Below, piece by piece: positions 53,061-64,000 of a stretch of DNA of 64,000 nt. Each line of letters starts with the position of its first letter. The stretch's first letter is position 1. The DNA comes from Deinandra increscens subsp. villosa. Its lineage: Eukaryota > Streptophyta > Magnoliopsida > Asterales > Asteraceae. The stretch spans positions 3,198,051-3,262,050 of the forward strand of contig JBCNJP010000009.1 of NCBI GenBank assembly GCA_039602395.1. The letters are read 5' to 3'. The position numbers and the translations under genes were made by a program. The notes below the pieces were generated by a model. The model saw only the letters and a list, made by a program, of their open reading frames with translations. It ran no database searches and was not told where the DNA came from.

Positions 53061-53589
53061 GTGCACAAAAGAAAGAAGAAAAGAGTTTGGTTTAAAAAAA
53101 AAAGGGGTAGTGGCGGTTTTAGGTTAAAGCCGAGAGGAGAGGGAGAGCAAGGGGGTAGGGGGTTCATGTGGGTGCAAGGGAAGAGGGTCAAAGGGTGGTA
53201 CAATACTAGGTTTTTAGGGTGGTGATGGATGGTACAAAAGGTTCTGATGATCTTAGCTCAAATAGTGTTTGTTTTTTGGTTGGGAGATTAGGAAAAAATA
53301 CTAAGTAAAGGTGGTGATGGTTTTATCCTAAACATCGATTGGGAAGTGCTCGGGTGTCAGGTTTGAGCCGTGAGACGAGGGGACAGGTACGGTAGGCTCA
53401 AAGGTGGTGACGAATTTGAGCATGCATGGCGTGGATGTGCATGGCGGGTCATGCAAGTGGTTCACGGGTCTGGTTCAAGGTGACAGGTTGGATACACGAA
53501 AAATATAAATGAAACAAGTATTGTTTAAATATATGTGGCGTTGAATGGTGATAGTTTACGTTAATTGTTTTATATAAAAACCTTATGGT

Positions 53590-53950
53590 TTTTCCCACAT
53601 CATTTCCTTCCATTTTGGTGTCTTTAATTGAAGATTCTAGCTTGTTTCATTCTAGTTTCATCTCTAACCATCGGTATGTTGTGTTCTTTCCATTTCTTGT
53701 TGATAAAGGTTAAAAGCTTTGTTTTTTATGTTAGATCTATGATAGTATGATGATGATATGAAGCTTGCATGCATAGTCTAGGGTTTGCTATGATAAAGTT
53801 TGAAGCTTTGTGATAAAATATGACTTTTATGATGATTATGATGGTCCATGATTAGATCTAGTGTTTATGATCATGCATGTTGATAAAAGTTCGATTTTTA
53901 TGTTTGATTCATGTAATGGATACATGTAAATGCTAGAGCGAGGGCTTAGA
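53590..53950 (+). repeat. Copy of gypsy LTR leader (matches 47160-47530)
   Basis: Shares CATCATTTCC, TCTAGTTTCATCTCTAA, GATGATATGAAGCTTGCATG and GATTCATGTAATG in order. It diverges after 53950. Confidence 0.85.
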
Positions 53951-54389
53951 TGGTAACATTTCTGATTCCCAGATGTCCGATTTGAATCCGTTTTGTAATC
54001 AGATCATGTGATTGATAATCAAATGAAAAGGGTTATGTTTTATTTTGATGTTTTATACTAAATCTTATGTTACTGGATCCATTATTATGTTTGTTGATCA
54101 ATTTGATGTGCGATTTATCACTATTTCAGATTTTACCGCTAACGCACTGATATTTACGTTTAACTAAGAATTCAAGCAACCTGAGCATGTATGAGGCTTG
54201 TGTGTAATATTAGTTATGCATACAAGTAAATACAAGTGAAGCTGTGCGAGAATTCGAGGTTTAGAACGCAAACGGTGAAAGTTCGGTAAATCCCGTGCGA
54301 TTTTGATATAAACCGGGAGATCATGTTTTTTAGTATCGTATATCATATTTATCATATTTATGAGTCTTATGATCTCATATGATGTCACG

Positions 54390-56460
54390 AGTCATCACAC
54401 ATTAAATTGAGTCATGAAACGTAGGTGATTTGACCAAAAGTGATACGTACGTTAAAACCAACCAAAACTGCGTATTTTGACCTAATTTGTGCATTCTTAT
54501 GTGTTACGTGACGTATTTATATTCGTTTTGTGTGGATTTAATGTGGTTAACATGTTGGGATGGTGAATTGAGTGATGTGGGTAGAAACGGGACTCGAAAA
54601 CATTAAAAAACGAAGAACCGAGCACGTAAAACAAGAAATCGGTAAAGCCTTGGTTCGGGTGTGCTCCAAGATTATCGCTTGGAGCTATATAAACCCCCAG
54701 GCGATACGCCTGGAGCTGGTTTTCCAGGGAAACCCTAATGACCCTCTATTTAAGCACATTAAGCCTCCATGATCTCCTCATTTCATCCGAAATCACTCTC
54801 AAACGACCCAAAATGGCTATAGACCTTAGAGATCACCATCTTTGAAGATTTCAAACTTAAAATTGATTTTTTTCTTGCTTAGGGTTGAGTCGGTTTTACC
54901 CCTTTCGGTATGTAATCTCAAAACCATGTATCTAGCACCTTGAATCCTTCTCTCTTCTCTATCTAGATCTGAACTTTATGTGTTGTTTTGCTTGGAATCA
55001 TGTTATAATTGATAGATCTTGGGTTTTTATGATCAAAGGTGCCACCATTATGCATGAAATCTCCATCTTTCTTGATTTTATGATGATATCTCTATAGATC
55101 TTCATGAAAAATGTTGTCCTGGTTATGGATCTAGGATTAGCTCTTGAGAAATCATTACCATGTTATATATCTAGGGTTTACTATGTCAAGGCTTGATTTT
55201 AATGCCACAATATGATGAGATCTATGTTGAGTATGTTTCCAATGCCTAGATCGATGGAATTTAAGCATAAAGCTTAGATTCTTATAATGCAAATGGACTA
55301 GATTCTTGATACGCATGCTCCTAAATTGTAGATCTAGTGAAAGGTTGGAACTTTTATGATATCCATGCTCCAAAATGCTAGATCTAGGGTTTTCTCCATG
55401 AAAATTGAGTATTGATGCTAGATCTAGGGTTTTATCCATGAAAATTTAGTATTGATGCTAGGTCTAGGGTTTCACCATGAAAGATTGTCTATTTGATGCT
55501 AAAATAATTGAATGCTGCCATCTTGATGAATAGATCTAGGGTTTAATATTGTTAAAATGGTTAGATTGATTATGTTGCATGATAAATCCATGATTAGACT
55601 TATTAGGTTGACTTATGACCATTGTTTGACTTTGATTGAATTCCATAAAAATAGATAGTTATGTGAATAATAGATAAATGAATATTTTTCTATCATTGAC
55701 TTAGACCTAGGATTCAGTTTATGAATTGTTAAATCGACCCCGTACGTATCACTACATCGAGTCACAAACGAGTCATGTATACCGTCATGTCCAATGTATC
55801 GTTTCAAGTCATGTAACCTTATATATTTACTTATTTATTTATTTATATTGTCCTATCACGATCGATCGTCAAGGTGATCCCCGGATTTGAGCTTCTTCTC
55901 CCGCTATCGTCGGTTTTCCCTATTTCACGTCACTGCTATCATGTGAGTTTTCATAGCCCCTTTTTTATTTAAATGTTTTTGGGGTGCAACATGTACAAAT
56001 TTCCAAAACTATGTTTATACATGCGTATTCTATGTTCGATATGTGTTTTGAAACTTATGTGAATTGTGTTGATTGAACGATGAATGAAGAACGATTGAAC
56101 GATGAACGATATGTTTAAGTATTAACACTAAACATGTCGGGGTTACAGTAATAGATCTATTGGCCTGACAAGCCCACTTGGCTTGCCTTGGCTTGGGTGC
56201 CTTGTGATTCAAAGCCTAATTGTCAAGGGTTGGATTACGATCATTTTTAAATTTCTTTTCACAACTTGTCTATTTCACTACTGGACATTTTTATCACTCA
56301 TGAACGAATTTTTAGAACGATGTCATTTTACAAAAACCTATGATTACTCACCAACTATTTTAGTTTACTCTTTTGTATACATGTTGGAGGTAATGCCGCT
56401 TGATATAAGATATCGTCACCGTAGGTTGCATGGGCCTCGAGAGACCTTTAAATGAAATTA
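54390..56460 (+). repeat. Gypsy (Tekay-like) LTR or LTR fragment
   Basis: Contains palindromes GCTCCAAG...CTTGGAGC (54663-54685) and CCAGGCGATACGCCTGG (54697-54713), a CTATTTAAG box at 54746-54754, and a leader with repeated GATCTAGGGTTT. A CATGTGAGTTTTCATAGCCCC segment near 55940 is typical of chromovirus LTR ends. No gene seen. Confidence 0.55.
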
Positions 56461-56525
56461 GATTAATCTAAAAGTAGGGGGAAAAAGAGAAGAATTGAGC
56501 GAGTTATGAAGTGGGAGGGGGCTGG

Positions 56526-56535
56526 CTTTTAAAGG
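56526..56535 (-). promoter_or_regulatory. TATA-like box next to the palindrome array
   Basis: CCTTTAAAAG on the minus strand, 16 bases from the palindromic tandem array that lies upstream of it in that orientation. Confidence 0.4.
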
Positions 56536-56550
56536 CAAAGTATGGAGTTT

Positions 56551-56905
56551 GGCACGGGGCGTGCTTGTCAGAGCACGGGCCGCGCCATGTCAAACGGATG
56601 ATTTGAAATCTTCTGTCTTCAGAGGCACGGGGCGTGCTTGTCAGAACACGGGCCATGCCATGTCAGGAGGCTTTAGCACCGGGCGTGGTAGATCAGAGGC
56701 ACGGGTTGTGCTGAGTCAGAGGAAGATTACTGTAGATCCGGGTCAGGCACGGGGCTTGCTTGTCAGAACACGGGCCATGCTATGTCAGGAGGCTTTAGCA
56801 CCGGGCGTGGTAGATCAGAGGCACGGGTTGTGCTGAGTCAGAGGAAGATTACTGTAGATCCGGGTTAGGCACGGGGCATGCTGGGTTAAGCACGGGCCGT
56901 GCTAA
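56551..56905. repeat. 122-bp tandem repeat built of short GGG-centred palindromes
   Basis: The GGCACGGGG start recurs at 56551, 56624, 56746 and 56868; the last two spacings are exactly 122. Each unit holds several quasi-palindromes of about 13 bases, such as GCACGGGGCGTGC and GCACGGGCCGTGC. About ten are present in total. The frame running through it (56549-56836) is an effect of the repeat. Confidence 0.9.
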
Positions 56906-56999
56906 AGTCAAGAAGTCCCAAAGCTTGCATTTCTCTTCACTTTTTTTTGCTACATTATGCTCCTTTTGGTATTTTGGCTTTAGAAAACTCGAAAAACTA

Positions 57000-58456
57000 A
57001 AAAGAAAACAAAATCGCTTTGTTTTGATGTTAGTAGCTAAGTTTTATCCCGAAATGTGGGAATATTTTGGTCTAAAAATATGTATAATTGTGTGTACATC
57101 AAATATCTCCACACTTAAGCATTTGCTTGTCCTCAAGCAAAACTTCATAATTAGGGGCTTTGACACATCCCAAATTTTTATTTTTATGTTTTGTCGAGAC
57201 TTGTGTCGTTAAAAGTTATTCCTCCTCCATCTTTCACATTTTATTCCATTAATCTATATTTACCGTTTGATTGAAGTAAATTATTTATGACAAGTCTACT
57301 TAGAAATTTATTTAACTATGTTTTTACACACCTCACAAGTGGTCACTCGTCACCCGGGTTAGAGATTTTCTTTTTCGGGGTGGACACTCGTACCAAGTTA
57401 AAATGAGATAGAGAGCATATGCTTGACACGGAATCGAACCTCCACCGATCTCACCAAAAGTCACAGGATCATCATGAGGTCTTTGAAAAGGGTAGGCTTG
57501 GGGTAAGGGTGTGATAGTTTTATTTGAAAATGGTGGAAAAGCATAAATAAAAAAGTTTTTTTTTGTTTTTCAAAAATTTATGTTCTTCACTATTTTCTTA
57601 ACAAATCTTCTAAAGGCACTTTTGCTCTTGCCTTTAAGGGGGTTTTCCCTTTCTTCGATCAAAATTTTTTATTTATTTATTATTTTTTCATAGACAAAGG
57701 GTACAAAATCTAAGGTCCGTCTAGACTTTATGCCTTGTTATTGGTTTTTTAAGAAAATAGTGAAGATCTTATTTTTGAAAACCTTTTGAAGTAACCATTT
57801 TTTTTTACTAAAACAAAGGGTGTAAAAAGATTTTTTTTTGAGGATTTTGGGGTATTTTGCAGATGGGGTTTATTCTGCAAATAAAGAGGGAATACGAAAC
57901 GAAAGGGTTTAGGCTCAATGGGGCTTACTAGGGGATGTTTTTGGTAGAGAGTGAGGTCAGAAGAAGAAATCCTAATTGCCTCAATCCTTTAATACCGTGG
58001 CTTCTGATTTTGTCCGTCTTGGAACGTAATATTACTGTGTCAAGTTCTACCCCTATCACATTTACCTAGTTTCTCTCAAAGAAAAGAAAATGAGCATATT
58101 GATATGCTATAATGGCTCAAATTCTCGCTGTCGAGGGAAAAGGGGAAAGTGTAAGCTCATAATTAAATAAATTTGGTTTCCTCTTGTCAACAAAAATTTT
58201 ACCTTAAGCTTTGAGGTATTTATAAATTAATGGATTATTAGTTGATAAATGGTGGGAGGAAAAACTTTTTAGACACGTTTCTTTTAAAAAAAAACAATTT
58301 TCTTTTCAAAAAATTTGGGCAGTACAGAAGCCATTTTTTCAAGGAAGTTTTGTGTAAGGCGTTGGATGAAGCAATTGTTTTTAATTCCCAGATTTACCCA
58401 AATTGTTTCCATCCCCACACTCAAATTGCACATTGTCCTCAATGTGTGAAAACGTA
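57000..58456 (-). other. Athila-type 3' non-coding region
   Basis: The minus strand carries two signatures of the region after the last ORF of Athila-type elements: CTTGAGGACAAGCAAATGC then TTAAGTGTGG (about 57108-57140), and CATTGAGGACAATGTGCAAT then TTGAGTGTGGGG (about 58414-58445). The region between is T-rich and non-coding. It is probably parts of two related elements. Confidence 0.6.
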
Positions 58457-58656
58457 TTCAGATTAAGGATATTGTGAAAGAAAAGTAGAGGGCTAGGAAT
58501 TTTTTTTGGCAGAGTTTCCTCTGTAAACAGGATGTTTACCCGTGGGATGGTTACCACGCCATGTTGTTTTGACCTTCCGGTCCAGTCAGCTGTAGAGCTA
58601 GCCATGTACCTGCTTCTAAACTACTCAAACCACAATATCAGAAAGATCATACTTGC

Positions 58657-59600
58657 TCAATCGGAGTCGTTATCAAAAGCTGAGCCACTACCACCATAGC
58701 TACCACCACCACCGTGCCCTGAAGGTCCCTCACCTGGCCGGCCATAGCGCCAGTCGAATCTCTCATGGAGGTCAGTGACCTCATCGTGCAGCCCCCTTAT
58801 CTCTGTCTGCATGGTCTGAGTGCGATCATCGATCACCTGGACGGTAGTGTAGGTTTGCTGGAGGGAGTGGTAGAAGTCCATCATGGTGGGGAATCCTGGG
58901 GCCTGCGGGTCCGGCTGCTGGTGCTGCTGCTGCTCCTCTGCATCCAACGGCTCAATCGGGAGGGGATCCCATACCCGGCGTAAGCTATCAATCATCTTGT
59001 AAGGAGGATGGGAAGTGACCATGACGAGGCGGCGGGTATAGTCCATATCTACATAGAGAGTGGCAGGGGATCTGATGAGCTTTGGAGGGATGGCAATGTT
59101 GTAGGCCCGGTAGATACTAAGAATGAGGCCTTCGTACAGCAGCGGGCTATGGTCATCGGCGTTGGCAACGTGAAGGAGTTGGCAACATAAGGTGTGGGCG
59201 AGGTTTATGGGCTCCCCCACGGTGAAACACTACAATGCCAACATATCCTTCAGGTTCACCACGCCACCTGATTCGCATCTAGGAAACACCGATTTAGCAA
59301 AGCAGCGGTGAATGTAGTGGTGCAACGAATCCTTCAGCTTAGTGCTCTTTGTGCTGCTTGGGTTGCGCCTGGTAGTCCCGGAGCCAATTCTTTCCCAGAA
59401 AGCCTGATGGGCTATCCCGTGGGCTGGGTCAGATCTGGACTCCTCATGTGGAAGGCACCAACAACCTACGGCCAAAGCAGGCAGCTTGTGCTACAGATAG
59501 ACTTTGATCTCTGTCATGAACTCAGCCAACGACCTCGAATACCAATGCTTCCCTAATCTGAACCAAACAGCTCCGGGCTCGTTTATGTCTGTGACCTCCG
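58657..59600 (-). pseudogene. Athila-type ORF (plant transposon protein / env-like region), degenerate
   Basis: Two minus-strand frames in one phase (59230-59475 and 58657-59220) are separated by TAG at 59230-59232. Together they read like the ORF found after pol or near the 5' end of Athila elements: a 'HHYIHRCFAKSVFPR...VVNLKDMLAL' helix part, a 'LYEGLILSIYRAYNI' part, and a Gln/His-rich then coiled C-terminal part ending GGGGSYGGSGSAFDNDSD. Upstream, AVWFRLGKHWYSRSLAEF near 59520-59570 continues after another stop. Homology to ATHILA ORF proteins is from general pattern; I am unsure which of the two Athila ORFs it is. Confidence 0.55.
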
Positions 59601-59849
59601 GGGAGAACATAAATTAAGCCAGGAACTCAACGGTGCAGTCCCTGACTCAAAACTTACATGGTTAATCTAATAAGCATGAATTTAATAGGTGAAGCAAGTG
59701 GAGGCTCAAGCCACCAACGTGACGGGAAAGCTAAAGCCTAAACCCTTGAGGTAACGTAAGTGTGATTCTTGTTAATTACGATGTTTGAAATAGGATTGAT
59801 AATGAATATGGATTAGTTTAAACACCCTATGATAAAGAGAGATTTGAAA

Positions 59850-59945
59850 GACGAAAATGACCCGTTTGGGTATGCTGGTGAAAAATGACCCGTTTGGATA
59901 AGATGGTGAAAACGACCTGTTGGGGTAAGACGGTAGTTGGAAGAC
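59850..59945. repeat. Short tandem repeat (AAAATGACCCGTTTGG)
   Basis: Three degenerate units about 25-35 bases apart: GAAAATGACCCGTTTGGGTA, AAAAATGACCCGTTTGGATA and AAAACGACCTGTTGGGGTA. Confidence 0.75.
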
Positions 59946-60074
59946 TAAACAAATGTGAACCTTTGGGTAAGATGGAAATTGTATTTGCTATAATTCCAAG
60001 TGTCCACCTTTGGGTGAAAAGTGAGTTTAACGTAATTAAAATTTACACTAAGAAGAGTGATAAGTATCAAATAA

Positions 60075-60433
60075 TGTAAAACACAGTTTCGGATCTTACT
60101 AATGCATGATCATGATCGATTCGATAATACACGAGGTAAATAAAGTTTTGATGATTGATTTCAAGCTCAAAGGTTACAGAGAGAGAACAGAGAGTAAAAC
60201 ACCTAAGATCTCACACAGTTAACAACACAACTCTCTCAGCTACTCTGAAACACAAGAGCTAAAGTTATTTATATTGTTATGCCCGGCGTACCAATTAACC
60301 TATGTACCAGATGGTCCGTGGCTGCGTACCATCTGGTCCGTCCACTGGTACGCTAGGACCAGAACTTACAAAACGATTAATACAATGACAAAACACCTAG
60401 ACCTAGCATTAGACATAATAACTTGTTCTAACA
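60075..60433 (-). mobile_element. Solo copia-type LTR (359 bp) with perfect target duplication
   Basis: Runs from TGTAAAACAC to TTCTAACA with AATAA on both sides (60070-60074 and 60434-60438). There is no primer site or polypurine tract beside it, so the element was reduced to one LTR by recombination. The minus-strand TATA box ATATAAATAA (60265-60274) is preceded by nested palindromes (60286-60353). Confidence 0.85.
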
Positions 60434-60814
60434 AATAAGCTATATGAATCCATGGAATGTATTGTCGAATGTGAACTCTCCATTCAATGTTAATAAAGTG
60501 ATTGTAATGGAGAATTAGTATGGTAATGCTCAAAAGGGATAAGTGGGACGGGTAACAAACGCGCAATTTGGTTATTCATCATAAGAGGGTGAAACAGGTC
60601 AACGGGTTAGGATTTCGTAGACTAAATCCCATACATTGAATCCGTAGAAGTATATAGAAATTACACTTAGTTGTTTAATTATTTTCTTAGTTTATGTCCG
60701 GCCAAAAAGAATGGTAATGAATGGGGTTTTTTTTGTTGAACAAACTGGAATCTACAAAAAAAATGGCTAAGTAAGAAAACTGGCAAAATTTAGTTGGATC
60801 CCTGGAAATTTCAC

Positions 60815-60905
60815 TCCAAGCGTATCTTTTGGAGGTGATGCAGATCCAGGCGATATGCCTGGATCCCTCGCGGTACGTGAGGGTCTGTCGTGATACGCGA
60901 CACCA
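60815..60905. repeat. Cluster of four short palindromes with GATACG-like centres
   Basis: In order: CTCCAAGCGTATCTTTTGGAG minus its last base, ATCCAGGCGATATGCCTGGAT likewise, CCCTCGCGGTACGTGAGGG and GTCGTGATACGCGAC. The first two share arms with the pair at 54663-54713. Confidence 0.75.
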
Positions 60906-61229
60906 AGCAGGAGTTGGTTCTTTCTTTCCTTTTTTATGTTTACTCAAGATTGTAGAGATGGAGCTTGTATTTAACATTATAAGTCACTATTACTAATACG
61001 TTACTAGTAATGGTGACTGGTAACGAGTAAGGAGCATAACGGGTCAGGATTGAGCTTGCCACGTGGAGAACCGAACACCGAACATAGTTTTGGAGAGACA
61101 CAAGTTGTCTAACTATGTTTCGCATGATTATGTATAACGTGTACTCTGATTTTCCAAGTGGATGACATTCAACTTGAATTTAGGGGATGTTTAACGGTTC
61201 TATTTTGAAATATATATGTTTTATATAAA

Positions 61230-62990
61230 GAGATTTTTTTTGCTCGGCCTTTTAGTCGATAATTCATGCCTAATAAGGGGTGCGGGCTTACAGGCGTATG
61301 ATGATGCGCGTGTATCGTGGTGGTGAAACCAAAATATATAGTTGCACAATCAGGTTTTAAATTTATAATCCAAATAATTACCTAAGACCAACTACATACG
61401 CATATAGGCAAGTGCACCTATCGCTATAGTAATATAGTCTAATCGGCAAGTACAAGGGTCGATCCACAGAGATACGAATCTCCTACTCAACCTAATCTAT
61501 CTCTGGCCTAACTACCCTAACCTAACTAACTAGCCTAGATGTCACCTAAACTAGCTTAACTAACTAACTTATCGAATAATTATTGGAATAGGATAAATCC
61601 AACCTAATTACTAAGGGTAGCTATAATGATAAATCAAATATAAGAAAAAGCATCATCTAGGATTCGAATCATCTTAACTTCATCTAATCTATGGAATGAT
61701 CTGCTATGCTAATTGTTCTAATGGACCTAGGACTCGCTAAAGCACCTAAGTCTAGGAAATTGGTCATGTTCTACCTGCTAAGATAGGCACGAGTCAACAA
61801 CTTATAAAGCTCCAACAACCATGATAAAATACCCACGCATCCTATTGCCTCACTAAAGACAACATGAACTTGTCCTAAGACCTAGGATTATAGACTAGTC
61901 CTATTCTAACTAACCAAGAGGGCTAGACTAATACCCAAACACATGACTAAGAACTGCAACTTACCTATATGAATGTTAAACTCTATATCTAAGACCAGGA
62001 GGATAAAACATACACACAGCCAATCAGACAATCCTGTTAACAAGCTACCTATGCTACCGAATCATCTGAATCAAACTAGCCTTGCTAAAGCAGGTGACTT
62101 AAAGAGAATAACTTAAAACCCTTAACATGGACGTGCACTTCCATGTCATTAAGTCCTAAGCTACCAATCAATGGATTTATCATAAGCATACATAACAAAT
62201 GTCAATCACATGTAAGAAACATTAGAGCTTTACTAAAATTATCATGTAAATATTTACAAACATCATTCCAACATAGTCAAATCAGTAAAGAGTCATCTAA
62301 ATCTAGATGACATACAAAACTAACCTAACATAATGAAAACAAAATGGAAGTCAGATTCAAACATGACTGAGACAGAATGTAAATACTAATCTAATTGAAA
62401 ACCGAAGGATTAACGCATAGTAACGCTAATCGAATGATGATTCCATGCCTCCAAGACTTCTCGAGCTCTCCGACCTTCGTCTCTAGCCTTCTTTGGTCGT
62501 AACCAGGGCCTCTTGGTCGACCCCAGCCGTCTGGAACCTCCCCCATTCGTTCCTAAGCATAACATTGTATTTATAGGCTTGAAATTAAGGTTTTCAACGA
62601 AAAGTAGCCGTAACGGGCCGTTTTGTGGTAACGGGCTGTTATGGACCATGTTTGACTTTTTCAGCAATAACCTTGAAACATTCATAACTTCTTCGTTACA
62701 ACTCGGAATTGACCCCCGTTTTCACCTACGTTCATCATTTTCCATACTCTATCATCTCGAGTAGGTTTCAAATCATCATGAGGATGGAAAATAAGGGATC
62801 AAATTTTAAATCTTTAAACTGAACGTTCCGGTTCTCGCTCGATTCTTTGTGTCTTCTCGGTTTTTCACTGTTTTTCCTCCAAAGCTCTACCAAGGCCTCT
62901 AGAAACACAATATAATATACTTTAAGTATCTAAGCCTCATTATCATTCGAAAACATATATAAAAATGTAGAGAATGTCAGGACATATTGA
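61230..62990 (-). repeat. Gypsy (Athila/Tat-type) LTR-like region
   Basis: On the minus strand the segment near 61400-61480 (TGTGGATCGACCC, TTGTACTTGCC, GGTGCACTTGCC) is characteristic of Athila/Tat-type LTR downstream parts. A minus TATA box CTATAAATA (62568-62576) and upstream palindromes (62612-62641) mark the promoter. No coding sequence; the frame at 62410-62685 is the LTR leader. Confidence 0.5.
62568..62576 (-). promoter_or_regulatory. TATA box of the LTR-like region
   Basis: Minus-strand CTATAAATAC, followed by a leader running to lower coordinates. Confidence 0.5.
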
Positions 62991-63010
62991 CAGAAATGAT
63001 GTGCAATTAC

Positions 63011-64000
63011 AAGCACATGATATGATAAAAACATGGTTTTAACATAAAGTTTGGTCGTACGCTATAAATATATATTTATCGGTTAATTATTTATTTATGT
63101 GACACATGAGTATGAACCCATGATTGCTACGTTACATGTTTACGTGTATTAGGTCAAATTAATTATATGGTATACGCGTGTACAAATCCTGAGTCTCCTA
63201 CCTCAGTGGGAATGAGAAGGTTTTGTAAGATCGCCCCATCGATCTTACATCGCATATGCGGGATAATTTATAATATATTGTGACTCATATATATTTATTG
63301 CTAAATGGCATGTTATATGATGTATACGTGTTAGGTTAAATATTTGAAAACCTAATTTGATCACCAATGTATTGTCAAGTCAACTTGTCAATCGTCCGTG
63401 TATATCGGGACAGTCAGTCAGCAAGGTTAAACACTTACACGGTTATGTGTCTTAGGTTAAGTATAGTGGATTCACCATCTTTGTCGGGCTTTTGGCTATT
63501 TGGTTCACTTTTACACACCTGAGGTGAGTTTACGGCCCCACTTTAACTGGTTTAGTTTTGGAGAGAAGACATGCGGTAACGTTTATACTTTATTAACACT
63601 AACTTTTATTTTATATACCAATCTCTTAAACCATAGATGAAAACATGCCAAGGGAGTCCTTCTACAGTGTACCATTAATATCATTGATAGGGAAAATATA
63701 AGGTAGATCTACTGGGCTTGATAAACCCTGCCCGAGCTAGTCGCTCTAGCCCCACTTACTAATTATGGAGTGGAACGGGTATTATGTTATCCTAATTTGG
63801 GTCATGCTCGGCATATAGCATGGCTAGCAGGAAAAAAATCTTAAATCTATCAGTAATGGGAACACGAATCCTATAGGGTTATAATAATCATGGACTAGCT
63901 ATCCAAGGGTATATAAGATGCTTAACGGGATTTGATCTCACTTTTGGGTTAGGTCTTGTCAGGACTAACTGGTTAACTTAGTGTTTTGCAATGTTGTAGA
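63011..64000 (+). repeat. Gypsy LTR fragment homologous to 47836-48760
   Basis: Over 900 bases align in order (GATAAAAACATGGTTTTAAC, TATGTGACACATG, AAGGGAGTCCTTCTACAG, GTGGAACGGGTATTATG). Similarity ends at about 63942, and the last bases to the window edge do not match. Confidence 0.85.

Larger units (their letters stand above)
50701..53560 (-). repeat. Gypsy-type LTR-like region in minus orientation, no coding sequence
   Basis: Nothing codes here. The layout resembles the outer LTR in reverse: an AGCAGCGGAAA segment near 50837 (compare 17774), long AT-rich sequence, and a minus-strand promoter at 53049-53060. Boundaries could not be found. Frames such as 52904-53203 (minus) are C/T-rich leader sequence. 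Confidence 0.45.

Noticed and set aside
52904..53203. 99-aa Pro/Leu-rich minus frame
   Set aside because: A C/T-rich leader downstream of an LTR-like TATA box; composition alone explains the frame.
56549..56836. 95-aa Arg/Gly-rich frame
   Set aside because: Generated by the 122-bp palindromic tandem repeat, which happens to lack stops in one phase.
56551..56905. Possible CRISPR-like array
   Set aside because: Plant context, long 122-bp unit with no constant-repeat/variable-spacer structure and no cas genes.
62410..62685. 91-aa minus frame
   Set aside because: Runs across an LTR-like promoter, TATA box and palindromes; no family resemblance.

Overview
The window looks like a gene-poor, retrotransposon-packed stretch of a large eudicot plant genome. 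The evidence is plant-type Ty3/gypsy lineages (Tat with an antisense gene, Athila, Tekay-like chromovirus), copia remnants, PIF/Harbinger, CACTA, a long-TIR DNA transposon, Helitron-like ends and a LINE scrap. I suspect Asteraceae from the general look of the repeats, but nothing here proves the family. I see no convincing single-copy host gene.

Layout. (1) 1-21744 is one minus-strand LTR element with about 4 kb LTRs (17687-21744, and the last 2.6 kb of the other at 1-2599). It has an initiator-Met primer binding site and only a gag remnant inside, and it sits in a LINE reverse-transcriptase fragment (21745-21915). (2) Nested in it, with a clean 5-bp target duplication (ACTAT), is a complete Tat-lineage element, Tat-A (5619-17125, minus strand). 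Tat-A carries an intact four-exon antisense gene (6459-8214, plus strand), but its gag-pro/pol has an in-frame 906-bp internal duplication and a stop codon in the reverse transcriptase. (3) A second Tat element, Tat-B (22681-31709, minus strand), has intact gag-pro and pol frames and nearly identical LTRs but lacks the antisense gene. A truncated tandem copy sharing its right LTR follows it (to 32093). (4) Helitron-like ends flank this block, and a 2.1-kb long-TIR element follows (32262-34372). (5) 35.9-37.8 kb holds copia debris, and 38.1-39.2 kb a CACTA end. (6) Two adjacent PIF/Harbinger elements with TAA target duplications follow: 40776-42309 carries a His/Pro-rich ORF, 42387-44314 a transposase with three stops. 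(7) 45.3-64 kb is a mosaic of Harbinger-type Myb/NAM-like pseudogenes, gypsy LTR pieces, a chromovirus integrase scrap, an Athila-type 3' region and copia LTRs, one of them a solo LTR with a perfect target duplication.

How the parts relate. In both Tat elements gag-pro and pol lie in the same frame, separated by UAG followed by CAA UUA. This is the tobamovirus-type leaky-stop context, so pol is probably made by read-through. The two Tat copies share a 1.36-kb tract that looks identical by eye, inside otherwise diverged sequence, which suggests gene conversion or template switching. Tat-A has the antisense gene but a dead pol, and Tat-B has an apparently live gag-pol but no antisense gene. A second theme is clusters of short palindromes just upstream of TATA boxes in several unrelated transposon classes, with arms that differ between copies yet stay complementary.
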